Shown here in pieces: positions 24,211-37,386 of a DNA stretch of 64,000 nt. Positions within the stretch are counted from its first letter, which is position 1, and each line of letters starts with the position of its first letter. Source of the stretch: Otis tarda (lineage: Eukaryota; Chordata; Aves; Otidiformes; Otididae); contig CM048553.1 of assembly GCA_026413225.1 (NCBI GenBank), forward strand, positions 145,755,690 through 145,819,689, given 5' to 3'. The translations under genes were made by a program, and so were the position numbers. The notes beneath the pieces are model-generated. The model was not told the DNA's origin, ran no database searches, and saw only the letters and a program-made list of their open reading frames with translations.

Positions 24211-27200
24211 AAAACAAAGATTTAACCTTTTTCTTTTCTCTTACATTTCAAGTGTATATGATTAGCAAAAAATTGTATAAGCTTATCTGTAGTTCTCTAG
24301 CTGAAAAATCCTCCAGGAATTTATTTCTCAATAAAATGTAAAACAAATCACACTGGATACTTCCAATAAATTTCATTATTAATTAGAGTCATAGGTTTAC
24401 AATTTTCATAAACATAAAGGATCACTAGTTTTGCAAATAAACTTTTGTTATTACTCATGTGATTTAGCCAAGAAATGCTTTCAGTTTTCGTAAGTCTGTG
24501 TTTTTATACTAGTGTTAAAAAGAGCTGTGGGAATTTCAAGGAGAACTATGTGTATAAAACAATTAGCCCTGTAAGACTTATTTCATTAAGAAAAGGGAAA
24601 AAATCCTTGAAGCGAAAATGTGAATATTATACATAAAAGATAATCCCACTAATCACTATGGAAAAAAAGAAAATAAAGCTTAGAAAATAAAGGAGACCAC
24701 AATTACCTGTTTTGTGACTAAAACAGTTCCTTTCTTTGATCACTGGAGAGCACTGTTTCCCCATGAAACAATTTGTTTTAAGAGCACAGCTAGGCATTCT
24801 GCTGCAGAGGTTTGATGTACTGAATTATATAATACTATGAATTCAGACTTACGGAAGGAGAAATGTTCGTCTCTTGAAAAAAAAGAAAAAGTGATGTTTT
24901 ATGGGATTCCATTCTTCTGTCCTCCAATTTGTACTGATAATATCATATTATTTATTACTTCTACTGTATGAATGCCTATAACTTCATCGGGTCCAGAGAT
25001 CTATTGTGTTAGGTATAGAATGTGTGTGTATCTGAAAGAGTAGTGCTGGTTTTTTTTTTATAAGTCTGTTTATTGTAAGAGTAACATGAATTATGTGAAA
25101 TCTGGAGTCAACACACATAAGCAGTCACTCCTGGGCAGATGATAATAAAATCACTTGTATAATTTGTTGCCTGAATTGGAAGGGCTAGCATCATATCTGT
25201 CCAGACCTTGAATCATTTCAGTTAAGTATAAAATTAGATTTCTATAAAAGGATGCAAAAAGAGTTACCATGCAGCAGTTCAGAGCTAGAAGTATCTTGTG
25301 ATTAAGATAGAGACTTATTCAGTAATTCTGAGCATTCTCTGTCTGGTTTGAGTATTTGGGTAGAAACAAAGCCTTGCAAATAATTTGATTTTTTTTTTTT
25401 ATGTCTCAGGTTTCAGACTCTAAGCAGGGGTTAATAATAATCCCTTCCAGCTTCTCTTTGGTGTTCCTGCCTTTGACATTTAGCATTTTATACCACTACA
25501 GTTTCATATTGGATGGACTTAGCAGAGTGGGCCTTAGGTCAGAGTTCTCTGCCCTACTTGCATAGGAACAAAGATGGTAGCATTCAGTTTGTGTGTTAAA
25601 TCATAGAACATCTAATTGGAATGCAATTAAATATACTTATTTTTAATCTTTATTTAAAGAAATTCTCTTTCTTGTGTCAAAGCAGAAACAGGAAGATAAA
25701 AGAATACCTTGCTATCAGCTTTACCTTTTTACTGGTGTAATAAATGCTTTGTTTAGTTGTTAGGCGATCATGTATATAAAAAGGGAGCTGTTAATCCTAC
25801 ATGTTATTCTGTTACATATCAAACATATTAATTATGAACACATAGGAAGAGCTTTCAGGGGCCTGATCCAAGCAGAGCAGTGAGGTCTGCTGGATATCAT
25901 AATCTACAATGAGAGCTGTAGCTCTATGCACTGAGGAGGATCTGAGCCTGTAGGTCACCTACCAAATCTCATCTGTAGCTCTATGACCATGTCAAACGTC
26001 TTGTTCACTGGTTATGTATAATTCATTGTACTGTTTTAATTGAATTATGCACAGGAAAGACCTGATTTGTCGAGATAGCCTTTCCATTTCACAGCAATAA
26101 AGCTCCATTGATTTCCAGTCAGAGAAGAGGATGTCACGAACAGAACGTTTAATATTTAAATCAACTGAGCATAACACTGACCTCTCTCAGCTTCCCATTC
26201 TGCATAAGGACCTCTGCTAATAAGCAGCAGGCACTCACACGTCAGGAGCCCATCCTGCAGAGGATCACTGATCACATTAATTCAAAATTGATTATGGGGC
26301 CATACGTAAGAGGAGGTTATGACTGGCATCATGCAGAATCTGAAGCTGATAGGTAGTGTTCTTCAAAGTGTGGAAGCAGGAATTAGTGCTGTGTTTATTA
26401 GCACTACCTTTATTTGATTGCTCTGGGCTTTGTCTCAGTGAGTACCTTAAGCAATAGAGCAAGCTATGGCTTTTAAATAATTAGCTGAGAGCATCTCTTA
26501 CTTGCTGATCTGAACAGTAAAGAGAATGCCAATATAGTCAGAACCTGCTTTAGTTTATTAACATTACAGTATGCCATGATTTCTTGTTTACTTGACTTTG
26601 TAATGAGATTCAGGGTAGCTATCACAGATACGAGGTGATTATGTATGAAGTGGCGCAGATGGGGAATTGCGAAGAGAGGAATAAAATGTAGACTTTAGAT
26701 ATTAAAGTATGATCCAGTGAGCCTAAAATCTGTTCCAGGACAGAGCTCCAGTGTGATTGGCACCAATGGATCTTATATGAATGTAAGAAAACAGATGCTT
26801 TACAAGTTTGGAGCATTCCATGTTTACATGGAAAAGTATCAAAATTTATTTTCAACATCATCGAAGACCCCCATGGACCATGCTCCAAGTTTGATGAGCT
26901 CAGTCATGTTAAATGGATGTTGACTTCTTCTCAGGACTCTTTAGGTCCAGGAGGATACCCAGGAAGCTGCCACGTGTCGCTGAAGCCCTGGAATGACGCC
27001 TGATTCTTATTGACCAGTCATTATCCTGAACTCAGACGAACAGACCACCTGGATTTCGGCTTGTAGCTTACCAAACCAATGTGAAATGCTATCACCTAGC
27101 GAATGTCATTGGATATCAGGAATGATGACATGGATGATGACAAATATCATCAGCCTCGATTTGCTGCTGACTGAAACACAAACCAAGTTTTAATGTGCTC

Positions 27201-29377
27201 AGAACTGTGATTTTCATTATTTATGATGATAGTCTTCTGTACGCTAGTATCTTTCCAAATAGCCACAACAAATCTCAAAATTCCTTCTCCAAACTCTCAC
27301 TCATCTTGCTGTCTGGCAACTTCAGTCTTGATACCAATAATCCCCCTGATTTTTTTTTGCCATTTTCCTGGCCTGTTCTTTCCAATTCCAAAGCCCTCCA
27401 AGCTGGGATACTGTTTAAATAACTCAAGTAATTTGATGACAATTTGATGCATCTAAGTTCTCTGTTCTGCCCTTTCATCTAAGTGCTTTGTTGCAAATGT
27501 CCCTCTCTTCATTATTACATTTCTGGTAGAAAATAAAAAGAATGTCTTCTGTCTTCTTTCTCCTTAAAAAACTTCATTACTTTTTGTTTATTCCCCTCTT
27601 CTTATCCTTTCTTATCTAATGAGAATGAAAGAGTATTTTTTTGATCATCTATTTAACGAAAAAGGCAAAATTAAATGTATCTTCCATATTTAAAGAAAAG
27701 ATGAAATCTTTACTGATTGGACTCTGAATTTGTTAGATTATTGATATGCAGATGGCACATATTCAGGTCCTGTAGGAAACAAGAAAAAAATAGCTGCAAA
27801 ATGGAGAAAAATTATAGATAATAGCAATAGATAAATGTTGATAAATCTTTCATTTAATATGAAAATTTCATTTATGTATGATCTGGGAAAAAAAAAATCA
27901 ACAAAACAGGTTCAATGTCAGTTTTCTTGATTTTTTTTTCTTTTACCTTAAAATATCATGAATATCCATTTTCCCTTCCTAGAACTCTCCCTGATAGTAT
28001 AAAGTAATCAAAGAGAAAATGTTATTTTCAACCTCTAAGTTGAAATAGCAGGAGAGATCTTTAATATACACAGTCTTTCTATGAAGCAGATTGAACCTGC
28101 AAGTTAAACAAAATACATAGAAATAAATAAGTAAACTATTACTGTGAAATGTTGTGTTGAATGATTTCTTGATTTTCCCCTAGTTATCTCATTTTTTTTT
28201 TAGTATATAGTCTAAATCATACTATATTTGGGAAGGGGGGGGGAATTATGTAGGCAAAACCTATATATGTAGTGTAAAAACAAAATCAAAAAAAACCCCA
28301 CATTTGCTATGAAATTCTCTGAAAAAAACCAACCTAGCATTTATCATGACCTAACCCAAAACTCTCTATCTGAATGGTTTTTCATGCATCATTAAGATGG
28401 ATATATACACATCAAAGCTTTTATTTTATATTCCAGTCCTCACTGAAGACATTTTTTTTGAGATTGTTTCACTAGAAAGGTTGTTATATTTCATTTTTCC
28501 TCTCCCTCATGCTTTTTTTTTTTTCATAATATTTTTTAATTCCTGGCAAAACCGCTGAAGTATACCTTTAAAGGGTCTGTTTTCAATAAAAAATACAGTT
28601 TTGTGAAAGAGCTAGTTCAGCATAAGGTTTCCATCTGAAGTGTTTTCTATTGGGAAAAATTGCATTGTGCCTTCAAATGATCTAAATAGAGGATTTTTCA
28701 AAAATTCATAAATGGACACATATTATCAGAGAGATAGTCCTTTGAATCACCTAGCCTTTGGCTCATAGTGCCCATGTCACCTGCTAACCCATCATTGATG
28801 GCCAATATGTTCTCTTCCATTTACTACTGTGTAATATCCTAGTGTCAACTACGATAACAGCTAACATGGGAAATTACCATCTGAGAACTACAGATGTATT
28901 GCTTTTATACAGAAAAAGCGAAAATTACTTTTATTTCCTGACAAAAAAAAAAAATAAATCTTGCTTTCTGACTGGTCTGTTTCCCTCCTGGAAACAAGGA
29001 TATGGCATTTTACCTTATGCCATCTGTACACCTAATAATTTCACTGAGAAACACTAAGGAGGCTTGGGATCTTTGACACAGTCGCTATCTGTAAACTAAC
29101 TGATCATCCCTAAGCAAACTAGAGATTAATCCAAAACCAACTAAGGTCAGCAAATGCTTTTCAATATACTTAGGAACAGACACTGAAAATTCAGAAATTC
29201 ATGGTTCATTTTGAAATTGAGAATCCCCTGACAGTCACATTACTATTTTAATGAGCAATCTGTAAGCAGAGCAGAGTGTTAAAAATGACCTTCCAGTGAT
29301 TTTCAAAAGCTCAGAGCATTTGACAACTTTGGAATACTCTTAGAGTTAGATATTTCAGTTCTGTGGTTCCTCATTTA
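24211..29377. other. Unique non-coding DNA, with a complex CpG-retaining block at about 26.1-27.2 kb
   Basis: No coding exon or transposable element is evident. From about 26100 to 27200 the sequence becomes notably free of homopolymer runs and keeps CpG dinucleotides: seven lie between 26971 and 27165, including a CACGTG E-box at 26971-26976. That look is typical of conserved non-coding elements, but conservation cannot be judged from one sequence. The rest is AT-rich with poly-A and poly-T runs, for example near 27890, 28200 and 28510. Confidence 0.45.
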
Positions 29378-29468
29378 GAATCATGGAATCATAGAATGGT
29401 TAGGATTGGAAGGGACCTTCAAAGGTCATCCAGTCCAACTCCCCTGCAAGGAGCAGGGACATCCCCAA

Positions 29469-29694
29469 CTAGACCAGGTTGCTCAGAGCCTCATCCAGCC
29501 TGGCCCTGAACGTTTCCAGGGATGGGGCTTCCACCATCTCTCTGGGCAACCTGTTCCAGTGTTCCACAACCCACATTGTAAAATAATTTTTCCTAATTTC
29601 CAATCTAAATCTACCTCCCTCTATTTTAAAACCATTACCCCTCATCCTATCACAACAAGCCCTACTGAACAGCCTCTCCCCATCTTTCTTGTAG
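29469..29694 (-). pseudogene. CR1 ORF2 C-terminal tail, shifted frame
   Basis: Downstream of the frameshift near 29694 the CR1 ORF2 C-terminus continues uninterrupted in another frame to its native TAG at 29469-29471. It carries the conserved runs RLDIRKKF-like, HWNRLPRE-like and ALSNLV-like seen in the intact tail at 46576-47046. Compared with that copy, a single base is missing from the GGGGGCC run before the Lys-Lys pair. Confidence 0.85.
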
Positions 29695-31351
29695 CCCCCT
29701 TGAGGTACTGGAAGACCACTATCAGGTCTCCCCGGAGCCTCCTCTTCTCCAGGCTGAACAGCCCCAATTCTCTCAGCCTGTCCTCATAGGAAAGGTGCTC
29801 CAGCCCTTTTATCATCTTCGTGGCCCTCCTCTGGACCCTCTCCAACTGGTCCATGTCCTCCTTGTGTTGGGGGCTCCAGAACTGGACACAGTACCCCAGG
29901 TGGAGTCTCACCAGGTCGGAGTAGAGGGGGAGAATCACCTCCCTCGACCTGCTGGCCACACTCCTCTTGATACAACCCAGGATGCAGTTGGCCTTCTGGG
30001 CCGCAAGGGCGCATTGCCTGCTCATGTTGAGCTTCTCGTCCACCATCACTCCCAAGTCCTTCTCCTCAGGGCTGTTCTCGAACCATTCTCTGCCCAGCCT
30101 GTATTTGTGCCTGGGATTGCCATGACCCAGGTGCAAGACCTCGTTGAACTTCAGGAGGTTGGCATGGGCCAACCTCTCCAGCCTGTCAAGGTCCCTCTGG
30201 ATGGCATCCCTCCCTTCCAGCGTGTCAACGGCAGCACACAACTTGGTGTCATCGGCGAACTTGCTGAGGTTGCACTCTATCCCACTGTCCATGTCGCTGA
30301 CAAAGATGTTGAACAGGGCCGGGCCCAACACGGACCCCTGAGGGACGCCACTCATGACCGGTCTCCACTTGGACATCGAGCCATTGACCACCACTCTCTG
30401 AGTGTGGCCATCCAGCCAAGTCCTCATCCACCGAGTGGTCCATCCATCAAACCCATGCCTCTCCAGTTTAGAGAGAAGGATGTTGTGTGGGACAGTGTCA
30501 AAAGCTTTGCACAACTCCAGGTAGATGATATCTGTTGCTTGTCCCATGTCCACCGATGCTGTTACCCCATCATAGAAGGCCACCAAATTGGTCAGGCACG
30601 ATCTGCCCTTGGTGAAGCCATGTTGGCTGTCACCAACCACCTCCTTGCTCTCCATGTGCCTTAGCATGGTTTCCAGGAGAATCTGCTCCATGACCTTGCC
30701 AGGCATGGAGGTGAGGCTGACTGGCCTGTAGTTGCCCGGGTCCTCCTTGTTCCCCTTTTTAAAAATGGGGGTTATGTTCCCTCTCTTCCAGTCATCAGGG
30801 ACCTCACCAGACCGCCACGATTTCTCAAATACAATGGCCAGTGGCTTGGCAACTTCATCCGCCAGTTCCCTCAGGACCCGCAGATGGATCTCATCAGGTC
30901 CCATGGACTTGTGCACCTTCACGTTCCTCAGATTTTCCCGAACCTGTTCGTCCAGTACAGTGAGCGGTTCTTCATCCTCCCAGTCCCTGCTTGTGCCTTC
31001 CACAGCTTGGGTGGCGAGACAAGAGCCCTTATCAGTGAAGACTGAGGCAAAAAAGTCACTGAGTACCTCAGCCTTCTCCATGTCCCAGGTAACCAGGACA
31101 CCGGTTTCCTTCCGGAGGGGGCCTACATTCTCCTTGGACTTTCTTTTGTCCCCTGCATACCTATAGAAGGTTTTCTTGTTGTTTTTTATATCTCTGGCCA
31201 GATTGAATTCCGTCAGGGCTTTAGCCTTCCTCACCTGATCCCTGGCCACTCGCACAACCTTTTTGTAGTCCTCCCAGGCTACCTGTCTCCGCTTCCACCC
31301 TCTATCGGCTTTCCTCTTCACTTTCAGTTGGTCCAGGAGCTCCTTGCTCAT
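29642..31351 (-). pseudogene. CR1 ORF2 reverse transcriptase portion (569 codons open)
   Basis: This portion encodes the non-LTR retrotransposon reverse transcriptase that copies CR1 RNA at a nicked chromosome. Along the frame: a basic N-terminal linker (about 1-75, ending in [10 protein letters not shown]), the RT entry motif [12 protein letters not shown] (205-215), [10 protein letters not shown] (243-252), motif A ([11 protein letters not shown], 277-287), [11 protein letters not shown] (334-344), the active-site box FADD (365-368) and the CR1 C-terminal region ([19 protein letters not shown] and [15 protein letters not shown], 503-543). In motif A the first catalytic Asp is Glu (residue 279, codon at 30515-30517), which should cripple catalysis. 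Residues 552-569 are out of frame after a 1-base deletion. The Met at 31351 directly follows a TAG stop and is not a true start: the frame continues upstream into the endonuclease. Confidence 0.95.
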
Positions 31352-31918
31352 CTACGCAGGCCTCCTGGCCTTTTTGCCCGACTTGTTCTTCATCGGGATG
31401 CACCTCTGCTGAGCTTGGAGGAGGTGCTCCTTGAATGTGGACCAACTTTCCTGGGCCACTCTTCCCTCCAGGGCTGCCTCCCATGGCATTTTGCCCATCA
31501 GGTCCCTGAAGAGGCCGAAGTCCACCTTCTTGAAGTCTAGGGCTGAGAGCTTGCTGTGTAGTTTCCTTGCTGCCCCATGGATCTTGAACTCCACTGTGTC
31601 ATGGTCGCTGCAGCCAAGGCTGTCCTTCAGTTTCACATCCCCCACCAGTCCCTTTCTGTTGGTGAGCACAAGGTCGAGCATGGCACCCCTCCTTGTCGGC
31701 TCCTCTATTGCCTGCAGGAGGAAGTTATCGTCCACGCATTCCAGGAACCTCCTGGACTGCCTGTGCCCTGCCGTGTTATCTCTCCAACAGATGTCAGGGT
31801 GGTTGAAGTCCCCCATGAGGACCAGGGCTTGTGACCGTGAGGCTGCTCCTATCTGGCTGTAGAGCACCTCATCTGTTTTGTCTTCCTGGCCAGGTGGCCT
31901 ATAACAGACCCCCACCAT
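31352..31918 (-). pseudogene. CR1 ORF2 endonuclease C-terminal portion
   Basis: This is the second half of the apurinic-like (APE) endonuclease that nicks target DNA for CR1 insertion. Visible motifs are GVCYRPPG (3-10), the catalytic GDFN box (36-39), LDLVLTN (81-87) and the SDH box (104-106), followed by the linker toward the reverse transcriptase. It is in the same frame as the reverse transcriptase portion and separated from it only by the TAG at 31352-31354, where related copies have a Trp. The N-terminal half of the domain is missing because the element is 5'-truncated, so the Met at 31918 is internal. Confidence 0.93.
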
Positions 31919-34900
31919 AACACCTCCTGTTTAGTCTTTTACTTTCTTATGTGTCTTAAGTTTACCAGTACTCTACTTTCTTCTGTGGTATAAGTGGATT
32001 ATTTAAAGTGGCTTTAAGCCTAAAAGGGAATTTCTTCATCCTTAGTGCCAACACCTTTGCCAGTACAGACTGTGGAAGGGGAAAATGCAATCATGTTGAA
32101 AGCTTTAGTTCACCTCAGAGGATGGACCTTTTCGGGCAGTAGTTTTAAAAATCATTTAGTATCTAGTTGCCACTGGACCATGACTAACTAATTTGTCCCT
32201 TTAGATGCTTCTCCAGCTTATTTTTCACTTGAGCTCTTATTTCCATATTTTTTTTTAAATCCAACAATCTAAAAATCTAAAGCTCTTGCTAATTTACATA
32301 GCAGAGGTTGCTATAGCAACCTGGCAGAACATTTCCAGAGGCAACATACTAGAGGTAACCTTTATCTTTATGTGAGAAATACGCTTTAAAGGTTTGTGTT
32401 AGTCCTATATAACTCTGTTTTTTCCTCAAGATGTTTAATCATGCAGTGAAGTCAAAATATTTCAACTTTGATATCACAGTCTTCAGCTGGGTAAGCACTG
32501 TTGTCATGAACACATATTATGACCTCATTGCATATCAAAGCATGTAGAACTGGAAAACCACAGAGTTCAAAGTTGTAAGATGTGCTGCTGTGTTGGACAT
32601 GTACAGCTGAGGCTTTTGAACATTGTCAAAACCGTTTCCCAAAGCGTAGTTTGTGGTACCTGGGTTCATTGAGAATTCACCGTCTCTTCTTACACATTGA
32701 TAGTGCTGAATGTCAGCCTGTGACCACTTGGCCAGCTGCCTCCTGGCTTTGGACTCCTCACAATAAGCAACACAGGATTTACACAGACTGAAGGGTTTGA
32801 ACAATATATGGCCAAAATTCAGGTATTATGATGACCTCAACTAGCAATTCAGTCATCCACCTCTGATAAGAAAACAGATCCCTAATTAATCCATTAAGAA
32901 ATATTAAAAAAGGTTGTCCATAATTCATTTCAGTCCTATATTTTTGGAAATACAACAGCAGTACTACATTCCCATAAATGCAGGGTTGTGTGGAAAACAT
33001 AACATTATTAGTAATTCAGAAAATGGAGAGTTTGCACATTTCTACTGCTGTGAAACTCTTCCTGTGACCTTCAGAGTCGAGTCATCTGTTCCACTATCTT
33101 ATCGAGTCCTAGGGAGCCTTTAGAGTCACTGACAGTGGAGAGTGGCCCTCCCTTTCCCGCCCTGTGCAGGCTGACTCATCCATTGCAGATGGGGACACAC
33201 TCTTTGACTATAGGGAAGGAGCTACTGAGGATCTGTGTTATGTTTTAAGATGTCCATCCACCATGGTTTATAGATCTGCCAGGTGCTTGACTGGTTATTA
33301 TTCCATTATTCAAATCACACTTGACTCAAGCTGGGGTAAGTGTCAACAACAACCTGTAGTCAATCTAGGTACTAGGGTTTATTCAAGAACGAACAAGATT
33401 AGAGTCTTTACCCTACTTGACTATCTCTCACACTCACTGCTCCTTCGTGTCATTATGTTCAGTAGGTCTTGACTTCCCTTCCCAGCAGGGAGGTCACTGC
33501 TTGCCCAGGAATGCCAAGGACGAAGTTCATGCTGTGTTGCTGCTCGCAGTTATCAGCACTGGATGTTAATGGTCAAGGTCCTGGGACATTCACCTGTATA
33601 TGACTTGTTCTATCTCCCCATCCTTAGGATCTTCCCCAACTTCCACGATCTTTCTTCCAGCCAGGATCTTTGCCACCTTTGGGCCCCTTTCTTCTTTCCG
33701 AGACCACATATTCTTTTCAGGAATCCTTCTTTCAGCCCCAAGACCCTGGTTTTCCCAGTCTAAGTAGCTTATGTGCAGAAGCTCAGTCGCTGGTCTCTGT
33801 CCTAATTGGTGCTTCTATCTCATCTCTATTAATAGGAGGATTCAGGATGTGCCACTTTTCTTGAGTACAGGCATTATAAAATTTACAACCAAGCAATACT
33901 CATTCTATCTAGTAGATAGCAAGCTTCTGCCTGGGAGTGCAAAAGTTCACTTTCAAACATTGACTTGCTGGCAGAGGTACACCCAATTATTTGCTGCCTG
34001 TTAACGTTCACAATTTAAGCTATTTTTTGCCTACTACAGTCAGGTAAAATCTAAATACAAGACTTAATTTGCAGCATCCAGCACAGTTAAAAATTCTGCT
34101 GACTTCCTCTGTTTTGACAAAGAGGTATAGCTTTGTGCTTGCCATGTATTTCAAGATGCACCTAAAGCATGAAGAGACATTTTTCACCAAGGAGTTCACC
34201 TGTGTAAAATAGCTTCCATCACAGCTCTGCAATCACACCATCAGACAGATTTAGAGTCTGCATCACCTTTTCTCCTCAGAAGCCATTTATTCCCTCCTGA
34301 GCTGAAAGGCTGTCAGACCTCACTTTGCTTTAGACCAAAGTTGCTTATCCCAACTTAACTGGCTAGTGAACAATTCTTTTCCTTAAAAGGCAAAATCCGC
34401 TTTGCGATAGCCTTGGTTGCTGTTTGTCTTGAGTCATTGTGTGATATTCCTTTTAGTGGACCTTGCATTATATTTCTAGCTGAACGTTAAAGGCACTCCT
34501 GAAATAACCACTGGAGTATGCTAACTGTATGTAGCTCGTTATTGTTTCCTGACTGAGATGGACTCTTGGAGGTAAGAAGGAGTTTAGGGTGACATCTCTA
34601 GCATTTCCTTCCCGAGTTTATGGTAACAATTAGAGAAGCCCATGAATAATAAAATAATCTAATCCTAAAAGTAGGAAGATTTTTATCAATCAGACTGAGA
34701 ACTCAAGATAAATCCAGTTTAAAATATGTGAATCTAAAACTAAGGTAATGTAAAAAGCTATGTAAGGAGGAGTTCTTGGTCGAATTTCTTAGCACTGCAC
34801 TAAAGTTAGTGTCAGTAGGACAGTATTTCCAAAGGAGACAGCCTGCTGACACATTTGTTCTTTTCTCCCTATCCTGTGCGCTGTCACACAGCTGCTGCAT

Positions 34901-37367
34901 CTCACTGCAGAGATGACACAGAGCAGCAGTGCAGTGGCTGGAGTGAGTCAGACTAACACAGAAGATTTATAGCCCAAGTTCCTGTTTTCAAGAAGACTTA
35001 CCATAGTAAAACCATCAGCTTTTGAGCTCATGTTTTCTGGGTTTGGGTGTTGCTCAGAAGTGATATGCGACTTTCATTGGCATGGGGGAGAGGACATTGC
35101 TGAGGCAGAACAGTGAGACTGGTGCTTGGATTTGTGCATAAAGTACTGGCCAGAACAAGCAAAGGATTTAGACAAATTCACACCATTCTGATCACACTTT
35201 ACTGGTTCATGGGTCACCAAGAGTTCAGTCTACTGTATGCCATAGACCATATCTCATCCCTCATCTCTGTAGGGAATTCAGTGACATGTCCTTGACCAAT
35301 GTGTAATGTGCTTCTGGGTGCATCTTCTGAAAACATCCTATCTTATTTCGAAGATACTAGATAAAAAATCCACTATTTTCTGTGGCAGATATCTCAGCTG
35401 ATGGTCAGCCTCACTATTAAAGACATGGGCCTATATTTATCTGACTCATTTAAGGCAACTTAATTGATGCACCGAAGCTGGGAGCTCAATAATTAACAGG
35501 GAAAGACAGAGACCCTCAGTTGGTAACTCAGCTTTTGAATATCTGCATGACCCTCTGGAGATACTGGCCCCCTGGCATGCCTATATAAAGACTCAGAAAC
35601 AAACTTTACATTTTGGTATCTCAGACAAAAAAAGCGCCTAAAGCTACAAAAGATTAATCTGAGCATTAAGTCAACCCTTTTGTCAGAACAGAATCCCAAA
35701 ATTCCATGTTCTTACAGTTTTAATTTAGATGTTAACAACTCTCTGGATTCACTCATTCCAGGATGTACTTGACAATTTTGTAGGTATTCTGTACTCCTAA
35801 GTATGTGAATTTGCATTCAAAAATACTTTTTTTTTATTGAAAGAGCCCAGCTTACCAGGTGATCAGACTTGTACTATCCAGAGAATAGCCTTTGTTTGAG
35901 CTATGTAGCCCCAATCTTCTTATTTAAATTATTTTTTTTTCTTTGTACAATATTTCAACTGATTCTTGAATTCAACAGAAACACATTGAAAACTATTGCA
36001 CAAGGAAAAACTTAATTAAAATTGGAAGATCAGGGCTATATAATTAAAGCAGAGGTTGTAGCTAATTTAACAGCTGTAAATTCCTAGGGGTTGATATTTA
36101 TATAAAGCACTTGGAACTTTTATTACACCTTTGGTGTAGCATTTAATTAATTAATTTGGCATTTCCATAGCACATGTTCTGACTCTCTCTGAGTGATAGA
36201 TTCTTTATATTTCACCTGAAAGCAGACAAAAGATTTGTGGCTATCCAAGTAGAGCCATTCAAAAATTTACAAAAGGGCTCATTTTCTTTCAGGTATGAAT
36301 AGAGAGGATTACTGGGTACTGAAATAAGCACATGCCATGTTAAAGTCAGAGCTGTAATACCGGCAAAATCTGAACACTTGATAGCCTCCATAAAAATGTA
36401 ACCTCGTGTGTCAATGCTTTGCATGCCAGTGTCATGCCTACTCCAGATACGTTTTCTGCTGCCGAAGGAAGCAGAAAAGCCTGTAAATCAGCACCAAAGT
36501 AGGAGAATTTGTGCATTTTTATAGTTCTTTTCAGGATATAACAAATCTGAAGATTGTTCTAGCATGTTCCACAGAAGCAGGAAAAGCTGGATGTGAAAAT
36601 GGAGATCCACAGTGTGCAATGCACATTTTTCAAAATGCTGCTGCAGGGAGGGCAAAAAATGACCCAGTCTATCCCTTCCATTGTTTTAATGCTGAATGAT
36701 ATATGGTTGTGAAGATCAATGCGAAAAATGCATATGAAAATAAGTTTCCTTTCTGATTAACTCATGATTTTTTTTTTTGTCATGGAATGAAGAGAAGAAA
36801 AGACTTATTACAATTACTCATTGCAAAAAAAATATGTTAATTTCTTTCAATATAAAGTGAACTTTCACTACTGTCAGCACACAATTTGTATTTGTTTGCC
36901 TGAAGCCACGTTTTTTAATCATTGTTATATATATATTTTTTTTAATAAGGGACTGCATAAGGTATTAACAGTGTAAATTCATTTTCATCTGAGTAGTTTG
37001 TGTTTGTTTATTTTGCTGGTAATTTTCAATTGTGTTATATTAAATCAGTAACACTAAGGCTGACACATAGAACTTTATCAATGAATATTTAAATGTGATG
37101 TTCTCTACACACATTGTTCAGAAGAGACCAACATGCTGTTAGTCTTTTTTTTTTAACTGATTTTCCTATATTAAATTTCTATGAGTAAGAAACCAATAAT
37201 TACTTCTCATAAAGCTGTATGTAAAAGTACTTCAAATTGTGATAATTCAGAAATTAGGACTTGTTCTCAACAGACGGATATTTGACCACTACTTAACAAA
37301 ATATATCATAACTCTTCCTTTTTCACATGGAAATTAAACCAAGAGTGTTTCCTTTTAGTTTTTTAAA

Positions 37368-37386
37368 TTTTTTTTTTTTTTTTTTT
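37368..37386. repeat. Poly-T tract (19 T)
   Basis: An uninterrupted homopolymer of 19 T bases follows an AT-rich lead-in. No retroposed gene or SINE body is recognisable on either side, so it is best called simple sequence. Confidence 0.85.

Larger units (their letters stand above)
29378..31922 (-). mobile_element. CR1 LINE, 5'-truncated, about 2.5 kb, nearly open ORF2
   Basis: This is the longest CR1 in the window. The 3' end lies at the left (gaatcatggaatcatagaat) and the element reads leftward. Going 5' to 3' in the element it holds the C-terminal part of the endonuclease (31918-31352), the reverse transcriptase and downstream domain (31351-29695), the last 75 or so codons in a shifted frame (29694-29469), and a short 3' UTR. 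It differs from a coding ORF2 by one in-frame TAG at 31352-31354 and one missing base near 29694, seen by comparison with the copy at 46493. The 5' limit near 31922 is where endonuclease homology ends, inside the domain. CR1 moves by target-primed reverse transcription; this copy cannot do so. Its sequence is close to that of the 46493 copy, so the two probably belong to the same subfamily. Confidence 0.96.

Noticed and set aside
29795-30664. 289-codon + strand open frame
   Set aside because: It is the antisense shadow of the CR1 reverse transcriptase frame on the - strand.
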